From contig NZ_LMDG01000001.1 in the NCBI RefSeq assembly GCF_001426265.1, positions 130,450 to 194,449 on the forward strand: a stretch of 64,000 bases of DNA, in the 5' to 3' direction. Both the position numbers and the translations under genes were made by a program. The notes below the pieces were generated by a model. That model saw only the letters and a list, made by a program, of their open reading frames with translations, was not told the origin of the DNA and made no database searches. Source of the stretch: Rhizobium sp. Root1220 (GTDB taxonomy: Bacteria > Pseudomonadota > Alphaproteobacteria > Rhizobiales > Rhizobiaceae). Positions 52,833 through 62,354 of this stretch are shown here, piece by piece; the stretch's first letter is position 1; each line of letters starts with the position of its first letter.

Positions 52833-54830
52833 TCAGAACTCTTCCCAACTCTGATCGGCAACGGCGGCGTTGCCGTTAAACGCGCGCGCGACGGTCCCCA
52901 TGGCGCGGCGCGCCGGGGATGCAACGGGGCGATGCTCTTGATGCCGAGTGACGCCAACCGGTGCAGCCGGCGCATTCGATAGCTTGAACCTCGCGATCAG
53001 ACGCACCAGCCCATCGGCCTCGCCAGAGAGCTTGTGGGTCGCCGCCGATGTCTCCTCGACCATCGCCGCGTTCTGCTGCGTCACCTGGTCCATCTGGTTG
53101 ACGGCGGTATTGACTTCCTTGAGGCCGGTCGACTGTTCCTTGGCGGCGGTGGCGATCGAGTGGATGTGATCGTTGATGGCGTTGACGCGGCGTTCGATCT
53201 GCGAGAGCGCCTCGCCGGTTTCCTGCACCAGCTTGACACCGACCTGCACTTCGCTGCCGGACTTGGTGATGAGCCCCTTGATGTCCTTGGCGGCCGTGGC
53301 AGACCGCTGGGCCAGTTCGCGGACCTCCTGGGCGACGACGGCAAAGCCCTTGCCGGCTTCACCGGCGCGCGCTGCCTCGACGCCGGCATTCAACGCCAGC
53401 AGGTTGGTCTGGAAGGCGATCTCGTCGATGACGTTGATGATCTGGCTGATCTCGCGGGAGGCCTGCTCGATGCGACCCATGGCATCGACGGCATTGCGAA
53501 CCACCACGCCCGACTTTCCGGCATCGGCCTTGGCTTCGGATACCATGACGCTGGCTTCCTGGGCACGTTCCGTCGAGTTGTTGACGACCGCCGTGATCTC
53601 GTCCAGCGCCGCCGAGGTTTCCTCCAGGGCCGCGGCCTGCTGCTCGGTGCGCTTGGAGAGATCGTCGCTGGCCGAACGCAGCTCGTTGGTATTGCCGTGA
53701 AATCCTTCGGCGGTCTCGCGCACTTCGCGCATCGTCGACTGGAGCGTCGCGAACGTGTTGTTGACGTTCTGCTGCAATTCGGCAAAGGCGCCCTGGAAGC
53801 TGCCGCGCATGGTCTGTGTCAGGTCGCCATCGGCCAGGCTTGCAATGACGCGGCGGGTTTCGCCGACCCCGCCGTCGACGCTGGACAGCAGATGATTGAT
53901 GTTTCCCGCGAACTGATTGAGGTTTGCGTCGCCATAATCCTTGTCGATGCGACGGCTGAAATCGCCGGCAGCGGCCGCGGCCACCACGACCGACATGCTC
54001 GATTGCAGGTCGTCACTCTTGGCGCGCATCGCCCCTTCCTGCGCATTCATCCGGCGGACGGCAAGACCGTTTTCCTTGAAGACGGCGACGGCAGCGGCCA
54101 TTTCGCCGATTTCGTCCTGACGTGCGGCAAAGGGCACGTCAGCATCGAAGTTGCCGTTTGCGACTTCCTTGATCGCGTCGGTGACCTTCTTGATCGGACG
54201 ACCAAGCTGGACAGTACCTATGTAAAAGCCCATGCCCATGCCGACAGCGATACCGATCGCAGTGATGGCGAGCACCAGCCAGAGGATGAAAGCACGCGAG
54301 CTTTCAACGTGCGCGTTGACGGCATCAAGCGTTGCCTTGTCCGTTGCAACGACCGCATCGATTTCGGCCTGGAAGGCCTTGCGGTTTGCGCGGTTGGCAT
54401 CGTTATTGCCCTGCTCGTTGGCAGCCTGCGGAGTTACTTCGGTACCGAGACGCGCGGTTTCGGTGCGGAAGGCGCGGAATTCCTTGGCGCGCTCGGTCAG
54501 CTTTGCGAAAGCGTCCCTCTGTGCCACGGGAACCAGCGGCGCCCAGGATGCAATGACCGTGTCAATCTGGTCGAGATCCGTCATCAGGCCCTTGGCAAAC
54601 GGCCCGGCTTCCTTCGTGGAGGGGGCACCGTAGATGCCTCGGGCTTCCATGACGGTCGCGGTCACGAAACGGTTGAGACGCTCGCCGGCATAGGCGCGAT
54701 CGGACGCATCTTCGTAGGCCGAAAGATTTTGATCGTATTGATGCACTGCCCACAAAGCAGTCGCGCCAACAAGTAACGCAACGCCGCACATGGCAGAGAC
54801 GAGTAGATTGATCTTACCGCGAATTTTCAA
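52833..54830 (-). CDS. Methyl-accepting chemotaxis protein
   Basis: A 665-residue receptor with a first membrane helix (about 8-28), a periplasmic domain (about 30-185) of the four-helix type, a second helix (about 187-210) and HAMP segments (about 210-265 and 285-345). A cytoplasmic signalling domain follows with the hairpin tip E-I-A-F-Q-T-N-L-L-A-L-N-A-G-V-E-A-A-R-A-G-E. The protein ends in S-W-E-E-F, matching the xWxxF pentapeptide that tethers CheR methyltransferase. Ligand unknown. No other che genes are nearby. Confidence 0.94.
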   Translation of the reverse strand: MKIRGKINLLVSAMCGVALLVGATALWAVHQYDQNLSAYEDASDRAYAGERLNRFVTATVMEARGIYGAPSTKEAGPFAKGLMTDLDQIDTVIASWAPLVPVAQRDAFAKLTERAKEFRAFRTETARLGTEVTPQAANEQGNNDANRANRKAFQAEIDAVVATDKATLDAVNAHVESSRAFILWLVLAITAIGIAVGMGMGFYIGTVQLGRPIKKVTDAIKEVANGNFDADVPFAARQDEIGEMAAAVAVFKENGLAVRRMNAQEGAMRAKSDDLQSSMSVVVAAAAAGDFSRRIDKDYGDANLNQFAGNINHLLSSVDGGVGETRRVIASLADGDLTQTMRGSFQGAFAELQQNVNNTFATLQSTMREVRETAEGFHGNTNELRSASDDLSKRTEQQAAALEETSAALDEITAVVNNSTERAQEASVMVSEAKADAGKSGVVVRNAVDAMGRIEQASREISQIINVIDEIAFQTNLLALNAGVEAARAGEAGKGFAVVAQEVRELAQRSATAAKDIKGLITKSGSEVQVGVKLVQETGEALSQIERRVNAINDHIHSIATAAKEQSTGLKEVNTAVNQMDQVTQQNAAMVEETSAATHKLSGEADGLVRLIARFKLSNAPAAPVGVTRHQEHRPVASPARRAMGTVARAFNGNAAVADQSWEEF

Positions 54831-55268
54831 AGAAGGCCCCCCTGGAACGAATGACGAGCCGAGAAAGCGTTCCGGCCGATAGCTAAATTTGGCCTAAATA
54901 AATTAATGCTACATTTCAGCCGCCTGATTTCAGCACTATAAAAAATTACCTGTACTTAGTCGTTGGAGCATGTTTTTTTGCGCGCAGTGATGCAATTCAG
55001 GCTAATTTCCGCACGCTTCAGTTGAATTATGGGAAAAAACGTCGAATGCGCGACCTGTCACAATGCTTAAGGGCGGATGCTAATTTTCACAGCGACGGCG
55101 CAGGAAATCCGGAAATTTCCGGCGATAATTGACTTTGAGGGCCTTCGTCCGTATAAGCCGCGCACGTTCGGGCATATAAGACTTTTGATAGTCTCTCCCG
55201 TTCGAAAAACAACGCTCCTTGCTATATGCAAATTCAAGAAGGGCCGCACTCCGCGGTGTTTAAAATAA
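54831..55268. other. Long intergenic region upstream of rpmH
   Basis: About 440 A/T-richer bases between the leftward chemoreceptor and rpmH. It contains the rpmH promoter and a perfect palindrome CCGGAAATTTCCGG at 55109-55122, just upstream of the -35. No gene is supported. Confidence 0.6.
55129..55157 (+). promoter_or_regulatory. Promoter of the rpmH-rnpA-yidC operon
   Basis: TTGACT (55129-55134) and TATAAG (55152-55157) are exactly 17 bases apart, a near-consensus vegetative promoter. The resulting leader of about 105 bases is long for a ribosomal protein gene. Confidence 0.8.
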
Positions 55269-55403
55269 ATGAAGCGTACCTACCAACCATCCAAGCTTGT
55301 TCGCAAGCGCCGTCACGGTTTCCGTGCACGTATGGCTACCAAGGGCGGCCGTAAGGTCATCGTTGCTCGCCGCGGCCGCGGCCGCAATCGTCTTTCGGCC
55401 TAA
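55269..55403 (+). CDS. rpmH: 50S ribosomal protein L34
   Basis: A 44-residue, Arg/Lys-rich protein beginning M-K-R-T-Y-Q-P-S-K and ending R-G-R-N-R-L-S-A, the full L34 sequence pattern with [10 protein letters not shown] in the middle. It is a structural component of the large ribosomal subunit. It is followed after 20 bases by rnpA, the order conserved in nearly all bacteria. Confidence 0.98.
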   Translation: MKRTYQPSKLVRKRRHGFRARMATKGGRKVIVARRGRGRNRLSA

Positions 55404-55423
55404 GGCCGGAATTGCCCGATAAG

Positions 55424-55825
55424 ATGGCGGGCGAATTGACGATCGAAGAATCCCAAAATACTGCCGGGCGGCTGAAAAGCCGCCCGCAGTTTCTTGCTGT
55501 CCGCAATGGCGAAAAACGCAGGGGCGGCTTCTTTTTGCTCGAGGTCCTCGATCGCAAGGAGCCCGAAACCGAAGCCCGCGTCGGCTTCACCGTCACCAAG
55601 AAACATGGCAACGCGGTCGAAAGAAACCGCATGAGGCGGCGCCTGAAAGAGGCGGTGCGACTTCATGCAGGGTTTGCAATGCAGCCCGGACACGACTATG
55701 TGGTTGTCGCGCGAAGGGATGTGCTCAAAGCATCCTTTAGAGAATTAGCCGCAGAGCTCAAGGCTCGCGTCGAGACCAAGCCGAAACACAAGCGGTCCGG
55801 AGACGGCCGCCCCAGGAATGTATGA
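55424..55825 (+). CDS. rnpA: Ribonuclease P protein component
   Basis: A 133-residue basic protein; I use ATG 55424, with TTG 55412 as the alternative. The RNase P protein core is visible: R-L-K-S-R-P-Q-F near residue 17, [22 protein letters not shown] (about 54-75) and Y-V-V-V-A-R-R. It assists the catalytic RNA in maturing tRNA 5' ends. Its stop overlaps the yidC start. Confidence 0.95.
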   Translation: MAGELTIEESQNTAGRLKSRPQFLAVRNGEKRRGGFFLLEVLDRKEPETEARVGFTVTKKHGNAVERNRMRRRLKEAVRLHAGFAMQPGHDYVVVARRDVLKASFRELAAELKARVETKPKHKRSGDGRPRNV

Positions 55826-57609
55826 TGCAAAACAACCGCAACTACTTCATTGCGATCGCTCTCTCTGTGCTGATCGTTCTCGGGTGGCAATTCCTCTACA
55901 TGAACCCGCGCATCGAGGCCCAGCGCAAGGCCGAGCAGGCACGGAAGGCGCAGCAGCAGACTGAACAGACGCAGGCGCCTGCCGCCGGCGGCACCAGCCC
56001 GGCCCAGCCGAACGGTGCAGCTCCAACCGCAACGACGACCCCGTCGCTGATCGACGCGCTTGCAAAGTCGCCGCGCATTACCATCGACACGGCCGCACTG
56101 GCAGGCTCCATCAACCTTGCAGGCGCGCGCCTCGACGACCTGAAGCTCAAGGGCTACCACGAGACTGTCGACGACTCGAGCCCGATCATTACCCTGTTCA
56201 GCCCGTCTGAAACCAAGGACGGCTACTTCGCAGAACTCGGCTATATCGGCGGCGACGCCACCGGCAGCGTTCCCGGCCCTTCGACACTCTGGACAGCCCC
56301 TGAAGGTGCCAAGCTCACTGAGAAGACACCCGTCACGCTGACCTACACCAACGAGAAGGGCATCACCTTTGCCCGCACGATCTCGGTGGATGAACACTAC
56401 ATGTTTACGGTCGCGGATAAGATCACCAATGCCGGCCAGGCGCCCGCCGCGTTGTCTTCCTATGGTCGCGTCACCCGCTACAACAAGCCGGCCGTCGCCT
56501 CGACCTACGTGCTCCATGAAGGTTTCATCGGCGTAATCGGCGACAGCCTGATCGAGAGCAAGTATGCCGCCGTCGAGAAGGAAGCCGTCAATCCGGCCAC
56601 CGCAACCGGCGGATGGCTCGGCATCACCGACAAGTACTGGGCCGCGACGATCATTCCGCCCCAGCAGACACCCTACGATGCGCGCTTCACGCACTTCACC
56701 GACGGTCAGCCGCGTTTCCAGGCCGACTACAAGCAGAACGCCGTCACAGTCGCGCCCGGTCAGTCGATCGAACTCAAGAACCTCGTCTTCGCGGGCGCCA
56801 AGGAAGTTCCGGTCATTGACGGGTATGAAAAGACGTACTCCATTCCGAAATTCGACCGCCTGATCGACTGGGGCTGGTTCTACTTCCTGACGAAGCCGAT
56901 GTTCCGGCTGATGGACTTTTTCTTCCGGTACTTCGGCAACTTCGGCGTCGCGATCCTTATGACGACGATTGTGGTCAAGGCGCTGTTTTTCCCGCTCGCC
57001 AGCAAGCAGTACGCTTCGATGGCGAACATGAAGCGCATGCAGCCGAAGATGGAAGAGCTCAAGGCGAAATTTGCCGACGATCGCATGGGTCTGCAGCAAG
57101 CGACGATGCAGCTCTACAAGGAAGAGAAGATCAATCCGATTGCCGGCTGCTGGCCGATCCTGTTGCAGATTCCGATCTTCTTCTCGCTCTACAAGGTGAT
57201 CTACATCACCATCGAGATGCGACACGCACCGTTCTTCGGCTGGATCCAGGACCTTTCCGCGCCTGATCCAACCTCCTTCCTCAACCTCTTCGGCCTGCTG
57301 CCGTTTGCGGCTCCGACCTTCCTGCATCTCGGCGTGTGGCCGCTGATCATGGGTGTAACGATGTTCCTGCAGATGCGCATGAACCCGACGCCGCCTGATC
57401 CGACGCAAGCGATGATCTTCAACTGGATGCCGCTGGTGTTTACCTTCATGCTGGCGAGCTTCCCGGCCGGCCTTGTCATCTATTGGGCCTGGAACAACAC
57501 GCTCTCAGTGATCCAGCAGGCGGTTATCATGCGCCGCCACGGTGTGAAGATAGAGCTTCTCGGCAATCTCAAGGGTCTGTTCAAACGAAAACCGGCTCCG
57601 ACTGAATGA
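55822..57609 (+). CDS. yidC: Membrane protein insertase YidC
   Basis: A 595-residue inner-membrane protein (ATGATG, so 55825 is also possible). A transmembrane anchor lies at about 5-22, then a linker rich in Gln and Ala, a large periplasmic beta-domain (about 60-345) and five core membrane segments. Typical core motifs are [11 protein letters not shown] (about 350), [14 protein letters not shown] and F-P-A-G-L-V-I-Y-W. It inserts and folds membrane proteins alone or with Sec. A long unrelated frame on the opposite strand is a shadow. Confidence 0.97.
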   Translation: MMQNNRNYFIAIALSVLIVLGWQFLYMNPRIEAQRKAEQARKAQQQTEQTQAPAAGGTSPAQPNGAAPTATTTPSLIDALAKSPRITIDTAALAGSINLAGARLDDLKLKGYHETVDDSSPIITLFSPSETKDGYFAELGYIGGDATGSVPGPSTLWTAPEGAKLTEKTPVTLTYTNEKGITFARTISVDEHYMFTVADKITNAGQAPAALSSYGRVTRYNKPAVASTYVLHEGFIGVIGDSLIESKYAAVEKEAVNPATATGGWLGITDKYWAATIIPPQQTPYDARFTHFTDGQPRFQADYKQNAVTVAPGQSIELKNLVFAGAKEVPVIDGYEKTYSIPKFDRLIDWGWFYFLTKPMFRLMDFFFRYFGNFGVAILMTTIVVKALFFPLASKQYASMANMKRMQPKMEELKAKFADDRMGLQQATMQLYKEEKINPIAGCWPILLQIPIFFSLYKVIYITIEMRHAPFFGWIQDLSAPDPTSFLNLFGLLPFAAPTFLHLGVWPLIMGVTMFLQMRMNPTPPDPTQAMIFNWMPLVFTFMLASFPAGLVIYWAWNNTLSVIQQAVIMRRHGVKIELLGNLKGLFKRKPAPTE

Positions 57610-57613
57610 CGAT

Positions 57614-57635
57614 AAGCCCCGCTTCGGCGGGGCTT
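57614..57635 (+). terminator. Hairpin after yidC
   Basis: AAGCCCCGC and GCGGGGCTT form a perfect 9-bp stem with a TTCG tetraloop directly after the yidC stop. The following bases are TATGCG, without a T-run, so read-through to engB is possible. TTGACA at 57657-57662 may give engB its own promoter. Confidence 0.7.
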
Positions 57636-57723
57636 ATGCGTTGAGGGCCCATTGGGTTGACAAAGCTACACTAAACCTGAATGCCATAGGCTCACTGGAT
57701 ATGGACGTGCTGGAACAAGCCGA

Positions 57724-58380
57724 ATGACCGATAACAACGACAAGCCGCTCTTCGGGCGTCCGTGGATCTTCATCCGCGGTGTACCCTCCCTGAAATTCCT
57801 GCCACCGGAAGGACCGCTGGAAGTGGCTTTCGCGGGCCGCTCGAATGTCGGCAAGTCGTCGCTGATCAACGCGCTGGTCAACCACAAAGGATTGGCACGC
57901 ACGTCCAACACGCCGGGCCGCACGCAGGAACTCAACTATTTCGTGCCCGAGGGATATTCCGGAGATGCCGGCGATCTGCCGCCTATGGCGCTGGTCGACA
58001 TGCCGGGCTACGGCTACGCCAAGGCGCCGAAGGAAAATGTGGACGCCTGGACGAAGCTGGTGTTCGACTATCTGCGCGGTCGTGCGACGCTAAAACGTGT
58101 CTATGTACTGATTGACAGCCGCCACGGCATCAAGAAGAACGATGACGAGGTGCTTGACCTCCTCGACAAAGCCGCGGTGTCGTATCAGGTAGTCCTCACC
58201 AAGACCGACAAGATCAAGCCGCCGGCGGTCACCAAGCTTCTTGCTGATACAACTGAGAAAATCAAGAAACGCCCGGCTGCCTACCCGGGCATCATCGCCA
58301 CCTCGTCCGAGAAGAGCGACGGATTGGATGACCTGCGCGAAGCAATCGCACGGACGGTTGGAATCGCCACCTGGCAGTGA
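57724..58380 (+). CDS. engB: Ribosome biogenesis GTP-binding protein EngB/YihA
   Basis: A 218-residue TRAFAC-class GTPase. G1 is G-R-S-N-V-G-K-S-S (about 40-48), G2 is centred on N-T-P-G-R-T-Q, G3 is D-M-P-G-Y-G-Y and G4 is T-K-T-D. It is needed for assembly of the large ribosomal subunit. Position after yidC is conserved in alphaproteobacteria; argB follows after the inserted fasciclin/sigma module. Confidence 0.95.
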   Translation: MTDNNDKPLFGRPWIFIRGVPSLKFLPPEGPLEVAFAGRSNVGKSSLINALVNHKGLARTSNTPGRTQELNYFVPEGYSGDAGDLPPMALVDMPGYGYAKAPKENVDAWTKLVFDYLRGRATLKRVYVLIDSRHGIKKNDDEVLDLLDKAAVSYQVVLTKTDKIKPPAVTKLLADTTEKIKKRPAAYPGIIATSSEKSDGLDDLREAIARTVGIATWQ

Positions 58381-58434
58381 AAGAGGGCGCCCCGAGCAGA
58401 AAGGGCGCGCCTCCCAGTAGCTGCCTGAACTGGT

Positions 58435-58992
58435 TTACATCTTCGGCAGCAGAACCTTGTCGACGACGTGAATGACCCCATTCGACTGCTTGACGTCTGC
58501 TATCGTCACATGGGCCACGTCGCCGTTTTCATCGGTCAGCGTAATCTTGCCCATGCTTTCCTTGGCCTTCAGCACGCAACCACCAACCGTCTTGATGTCG
58601 TGTTCGCCGCCATCGGCCTTGATCATCTTGGCCACCGTCTTGGCCATCGCGTCAGCTGCGACGACATGGCAAGTCAGGATCTTTGTCAGTTTCGCCTTGT
58701 TCTCGGGCTTCAGCAACGTATCCACCGTGCCGGCCGGAAGTGCCGCGAAGGCCTCGTTGGTCGGAGCGAAGACGGTGAATGGGCCTTTGCTCTCGAGCGT
58801 CGACACGAGGCCAGCCTCCTTGACGGCGGCAACGAGGGTCGTGTGATCCTTTGAATTCACCGCATTCTGGACGATGTTCTTCGTCGGATACATGGCGGCG
58901 CCGCCAACCATGGGGTTCTTGGCCTGCGCGGCGAAAGCGAGTGCTGAAACGGCAGTTGCTAGCGCGATGATGCGCAGCGCGGATTTCATCAT
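58435..58992 (-). CDS. Exported fasciclin-domain protein
   Basis: A 185-residue protein from ATG 58992 (ATGATG; AGAGGAGA upstream). The signal peptide ends in F-A-A-Q-A-K near residue 24. A single FAS1 domain (about 45-185) shows T-L-V-A-A-V-K-E-A-G-L, F-T-V-F-A-P-T-N-E-A-F-A-A-L-P and the closing N-G-V-I-H-V-V-D-K-V-L-L-P. FAS1 proteins mediate adhesion; the Sinorhizobium Nex18/fasciclin proteins are of this kind. Its position after an ECF sigma and anti-sigma pair suggests that it is under their control. Confidence 0.93.
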   Translation of the reverse strand: MMKSALRIIALATAVSALAFAAQAKNPMVGGAAMYPTKNIVQNAVNSKDHTTLVAAVKEAGLVSTLESKGPFTVFAPTNEAFAALPAGTVDTLLKPENKAKLTKILTCHVVAADAMAKTVAKMIKADGGEHDIKTVGGCVLKAKESMGKITLTDENGDVAHVTIADVKQSNGVIHVVDKVLLPKM

Positions 58993-59096
58993 GATTGTTC
59001 TCCTCTTGCGTCCGCTTGAGTATCGCCGGCCGAATGCCGGTGAACCGCGCGGATAGGAGGATCTACGTGCGGGTGGCAAAAAGAGTTTCAGGGGAT

Positions 59097-59816
59097 TCAC
59101 GGCCTGCGTGCTGTACCGCTGGCAACGACCGGGCCGGTCGCCACACCCGTCGGCGATCCGCCGAAGGGCTCCAGGCTAACCGCAAACGTCGTGCCATCGC
59201 CAATGCCGTTGCGCATATCGGCCGGAATGGTGAGTTCGCCGCTTCGACCCGGCGGAAAGACGCCGAGCGATTTGGGCGCGCCCGTTGCAGGGACCATCCA
59301 GAGTTCAAGCGATTTTTCCTCCGGCTTGCCGGCGGCAACAGGGACGATCTTCAAGCGGCCGCTTTCCGCCTCGTACGAGACCAGCAGGTTGACTTGGCTG
59401 TTCGGTGCCGAGAGTTCGGCCACAAGCGGCGTACTGGACCTCGGAGGAGAGACCGAAGCAAACGCAAGGACAAGCGCCGCAGCAGTGAGAAGCAACGACG
59501 CCGCTGTCAGCGACCGCCAGAAAACAACGGAATTCCAAACGCCGCGCGAAGGCAACGGGGCTTTCTCCGACGTGCCGAACAGCCGGGCCTCAACCTGCCG
59601 GAAGGTTTCCTGACTTGGGCTGACCACGTCATAGTCGTCATTGAACGTGGAAAGATTGGCTTCCCAGCGGCTGACGATGGCTGCGAATTGACGGTCGCGG
59701 CGCATGCGTTCTTCAACGACCCGCCGATCCTCGAAGGAGAGCACACCGAGCACATACTCGCCTGCAAGCACTTCGTCCCGGGAGCGCCCTCCCTTGCTTT
59801 GATCCGACGATGTCAT
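59097..59816 (-). CDS. Anti-sigma factor (RskA/anti-sigma-K type)
   Basis: A 239-residue protein starting at ATG 59816, overlapping the sigma-factor stop (ATGA). The N-terminal part (about 10-85) is the sigma-binding helical domain, with L-A-G-E-Y-V-L-G-V-L and E-E-R-M-R-R-D. One membrane helix is at about 100-125, and the outer part is the anti-sigma-K domain (about 135-235: L-E-L-W-M-V-P-A-T-G-A-P-K-S-L-G). No zinc-binding HxxxCxxC is seen. It should hold the ECF sigma factor at the membrane until a signal arrives. Confidence 0.9.
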   Translation of the reverse strand: MTSSDQSKGGRSRDEVLAGEYVLGVLSFEDRRVVEERMRRDRQFAAIVSRWEANLSTFNDDYDVVSPSQETFRQVEARLFGTSEKAPLPSRGVWNSVVFWRSLTAASLLLTAAALVLAFASVSPPRSSTPLVAELSAPNSQVNLLVSYEAESGRLKIVPVAAGKPEEKSLELWMVPATGAPKSLGVFPPGRSGELTIPADMRNGIGDGTTFAVSLEPFGGSPTGVATGPVVASGTARRP

Positions 59817-60352
59817 CGTTCCATGCACTCTCTCAGCTTCAAGAGGCTGCGCCGCAACCAGGTGCGCATCGTATTCAGGGGTACGCCGAATTGATCCGCC
59901 AGTTCCTGATAACTCAATCCTTCGACATAAGCGTTTCGCACCGCTACCGCGCGGTCAGCTTCCAACTCTTCCATGCAGGTGTCAATCCGCCTTCCTTCGT
60001 CTCGGATCACAGCCTGCTGTTCCGGGTCGAGAGCGTCATCCGAAAGGTCGTATGCGCTATCCAGTTCACTCGCGGCAGGTTTGCGCGCGCGCATGATGTC
60101 AATCGCCTGGTTGCGCGCGATCGTGGCCAGCCAGGATGACGGCGCCCCCGTGGAGGCCGCGAATACCGAAGAGCGTTGCCAGATCTTGATATAGACCTCC
60201 TGCAACGCATCCTCCGCCTCTGCGCGGTCCTTCAAGATACGCACGCATATGGAAAGAAGTTTCGGCCCGGTTGCCCGATAGAGCGCGGCAAAGGCTTTTC
60301 TGTCGCCGATGGCGACACGCCCGATCAGTCCCGCGATTTCCTCGCTCGTCAT
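59813..60352 (-). CDS. ECF RNA polymerase sigma factor
   Basis: A 179-residue sigma-70 family protein behind GGGAGGCGGC. Region 2 (about 20-90) has E-D-A-L-Q-E-V-Y-I-K-I-W and W-L-A-T-I-A-R-N-Q-A-I-D; region 4 (about 125-178) has L-S-Y-Q-E-L-A-D-Q-F-G-V-P-L-N-T-M-R-T-W. The group matches SigK-type ECF factors paired with RskA anti-sigma factors. It probably drives its own operon and the fasciclin gene in response to an envelope or redox signal. Confidence 0.93.
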   Translation of the reverse strand: MTSEEIAGLIGRVAIGDRKAFAALYRATGPKLLSICVRILKDRAEAEDALQEVYIKIWQRSSVFAASTGAPSSWLATIARNQAIDIMRARKPAASELDSAYDLSDDALDPEQQAVIRDEGRRIDTCMEELEADRAVAVRNAYVEGLSYQELADQFGVPLNTMRTWLRRSLLKLRECMER

Positions 60353-60507
60353 GCCGCCTCCCCCGTGCCGCTTTCACCCATGGGCGTTCCGCAGCGCTTG
60401 GAAACACACCTAGATGCAGCAGTTACGCTAAACTATTGCCGTCTGGATTATTCCATCTGTCAAAAACTTGAGATAAAAGGCCGCAACCAGTTCCCGCGGG
60501 GTATCCC

Positions 60508-61395
60508 ATGATCGAGACCGAAAGCGAAACCCAGGCACGCCTCCTTGCGCAAGCCCTGCCCTTTATGCAGCGTTATGAAAACAAGACGATCGTCGTCAAA
60601 TACGGCGGCCATGCCATGGGCAACCCCGAGCTAGGCAAGGCGTTCGCGAGCGATATCGCTCTGCTGAAGCAATCCGGCGTCAACCCGATCGTCGTTCATG
60701 GCGGCGGTCCGCAGATCGGCGCCATGCTTACGAAGATGGGCATCGAATCGAAATTCGAAGGCGGCCTGCGGGTCACCGATGCCAAGACGGTCGAGATCGT
60801 CGAAATGGTTCTTGCCGGTTCGATCAACAAGGAGATCGTGGCGCTCATCAACCAGACAGGCGAATGGGCAATCGGTCTTTGCGGCAAGGACGGCAACATG
60901 GTCTTCGCCGAAAAGGCGCGCAAGACCATCAAGGATCCCGATTCGAACATCGAGCGGGTGCTGGACCTCGGCTTTGTCGGCGAAGTGGTCGAGGTAGACC
61001 GCAGGCTGATCGATTTGCTGGCGCGCTCGGAAATGATTCCGGTTATCGCGCCTGTTGCGCCGGGCCGTGATGGCGCTACCTACAACATCAACGCCGATAC
61101 CTTTGCCGGCGCAATCGCCGGAGCATTGAACGCCACGCGTCTGCTGTTCCTCACGGATGTTCCCGGCGTGCTCGACAAGCAGGGCAACCTGATCAAGGAA
61201 CTCTCCGTCGCCCAGGCGCATGAACTGATCGCCGACGGCACGATTTCGGGCGGGATGATTCCGAAGGTCGAGACCTGCATCGACGCCATTAAATCCGGCG
61301 TTCAGGGCGTCGTCATATTGAACGGCAAGACGGCCCACTCCGTCCTGCTCGAAATCTTCACCGAGCATGGCGCGGGAACGCTGATCGTTCCCTGA
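60508..61395 (+). CDS. argB: Acetylglutamate kinase
   Basis: A 295-residue amino-acid kinase with [11 protein letters not shown] near residue 30, [10 protein letters not shown] near 70, and [12 protein letters not shown] and L-T-D-V-P-G-V for ATP binding. It phosphorylates N-acetylglutamate, the second step of arginine synthesis, and is usually feedback inhibited by arginine. It ends in a strong terminator. Confidence 0.96.
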   Translation: MIETESETQARLLAQALPFMQRYENKTIVVKYGGHAMGNPELGKAFASDIALLKQSGVNPIVVHGGGPQIGAMLTKMGIESKFEGGLRVTDAKTVEIVEMVLAGSINKEIVALINQTGEWAIGLCGKDGNMVFAEKARKTIKDPDSNIERVLDLGFVGEVVEVDRRLIDLLARSEMIPVIAPVAPGRDGATYNINADTFAGAIAGALNATRLLFLTDVPGVLDKQGNLIKELSVAQAHELIADGTISGGMIPKVETCIDAIKSGVQGVVILNGKTAHSVLLEIFTEHGAGTLIVP

Positions 61396-61415
61396 GCCTT
61401 CGCCTTTGCGCCATT

Positions 61416-61443
61416 GCGGGCAAAAGCCCGCTTTTGCCCTTTC
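61416..61443 (+). terminator. argB terminator with two alternative stems
   Basis: GCGGGC-AAAA-GCCCGC-TTTT (61416-61435) is a classic short terminator. The overlapping GGGCAAAAG and CTTTTGCCC (61418-61440) form a longer alternative stem. Either would end argB transcription; the convergent gene begins its stop at 61455. Confidence 0.75.
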
Positions 61444-61454
61444 CTGAATTTTCT

Positions 61455-62228
61455 TCAGCCTGTGGCGGCATAGACCGCCGAGGCCGCTTCCTTCAGCTTT
61501 TCCATCATGATCCGATAGGGTCCCGGTCCGTAGCTGACGCGGCTCACACCAAGGCTTCCGAGCGTTTTCACGTCAGGCGCGCCCGGCCTCATCATGATGT
61601 TGACCGGCAGTGGCGACGCATCGCAGATTTTCTGGATCAGCGCTGGATCAATCAGCCACGGCACGAAGAAGCCGTTGGCGCCGGCGGCGGCATAGGCCTT
61701 GCCTCGCTCAATTGCTTCATCGACCAGTCCCGCATGTTTCGACAGGTCGCCTTCGCGCAGAAATAGATCGGTGCGTGCATTAATGAAGAAGGCAATGCCC
61801 TTTGCATCTGCCATCTCGCGAATGGCCTTGATACGGGCCGCCTGCTTTTCGACCGGATGTAACCCGCTTCCACCGACCACCTGGTCCTCGAAATTGATCC
61901 CGACGGCTCCTACATCGATGAGCTTTTCAACGTTGGCGGCAGCGCCTGTAGCGTCGGTCGAATAGGCACCCTCGAAATCGACCGAGAGCGGCAGTTCGTT
62001 GACTGCGGTGATCTGGCGAGCCGCGGCCACCAATGAGGCCAGCGGAATCTGCTCGCCATCGCCATAACCTTGCGCGGCCGCGACAGACCAGCTTCCCGTC
62101 GCCAGCGCCTTGGCGCCGGCCTCGGTCACTGCCTTCGCTGTTCCGGCATCCCATATGTTGTAGAGGACGACTGGATTGCCCTTCTGATGCAAAGCATCGA
62201 ACGCCTTTGCCTTCTCTGCCAGGTTCAT
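61455..62228 (-). CDS. Isocitrate lyase / PEP mutase superfamily protein
   Basis: A 257-residue TIM-barrel protein. The start of the barrel has F-D-A-L-H-Q-K-G-N-P-V-V-L-Y-N-I-W-D-A-G-T-A, the metal/substrate loop is V-D-F-E-G-A-Y-S, and G-I-N-F-E-D-Q-V-V-G-G-S-G and F-F-I-N-A-R-T-D-L-F follow. The Cys-containing loop of true isocitrate lyases is absent. Members cleave or form C-C bonds next to carboxylates or phosphonates (for example oxaloacetate hydrolase or carboxyphosphoenolpyruvate mutase-like). Exact function unknown. Confidence 0.87.
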   Translation of the reverse strand: MNLAEKAKAFDALHQKGNPVVLYNIWDAGTAKAVTEAGAKALATGSWSVAAAQGYGDGEQIPLASLVAAARQITAVNELPLSVDFEGAYSTDATGAAANVEKLIDVGAVGINFEDQVVGGSGLHPVEKQAARIKAIREMADAKGIAFFINARTDLFLREGDLSKHAGLVDEAIERGKAYAAAGANGFFVPWLIDPALIQKICDASPLPVNIMMRPGAPDVKTLGSLGVSRVSYGPGPYRIMMEKLKEAASAVYAATG

Positions 62229-62354
62229 TCGTTTCTCCCCCGTGAGCTCCCAATTGCTGGGAACTTAGTCCGATTGCTCGACATCATCAATCAAGCGACT
62301 GGAATGAATGCATTCCGGATTTCAATTGAACGCACCGCGTGCCATAACGCCGGC

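Noticed and set aside
53034..54776. 580-codon plus-strand frame opposite the chemoreceptor
   Set aside because: High-GC shadow of the chemoreceptor gene; no recognisable motif.
54831..55268. Possible replication origin near rpmH
   Set aside because: No dnaA gene and no convincing cluster of DnaA boxes; in alphaproteobacteria the origin is usually not next to rpmH.
55696..57408. 570-codon minus-strand frame opposite yidC
   Set aside because: Antisense shadow; yidC is certain on the plus strand.
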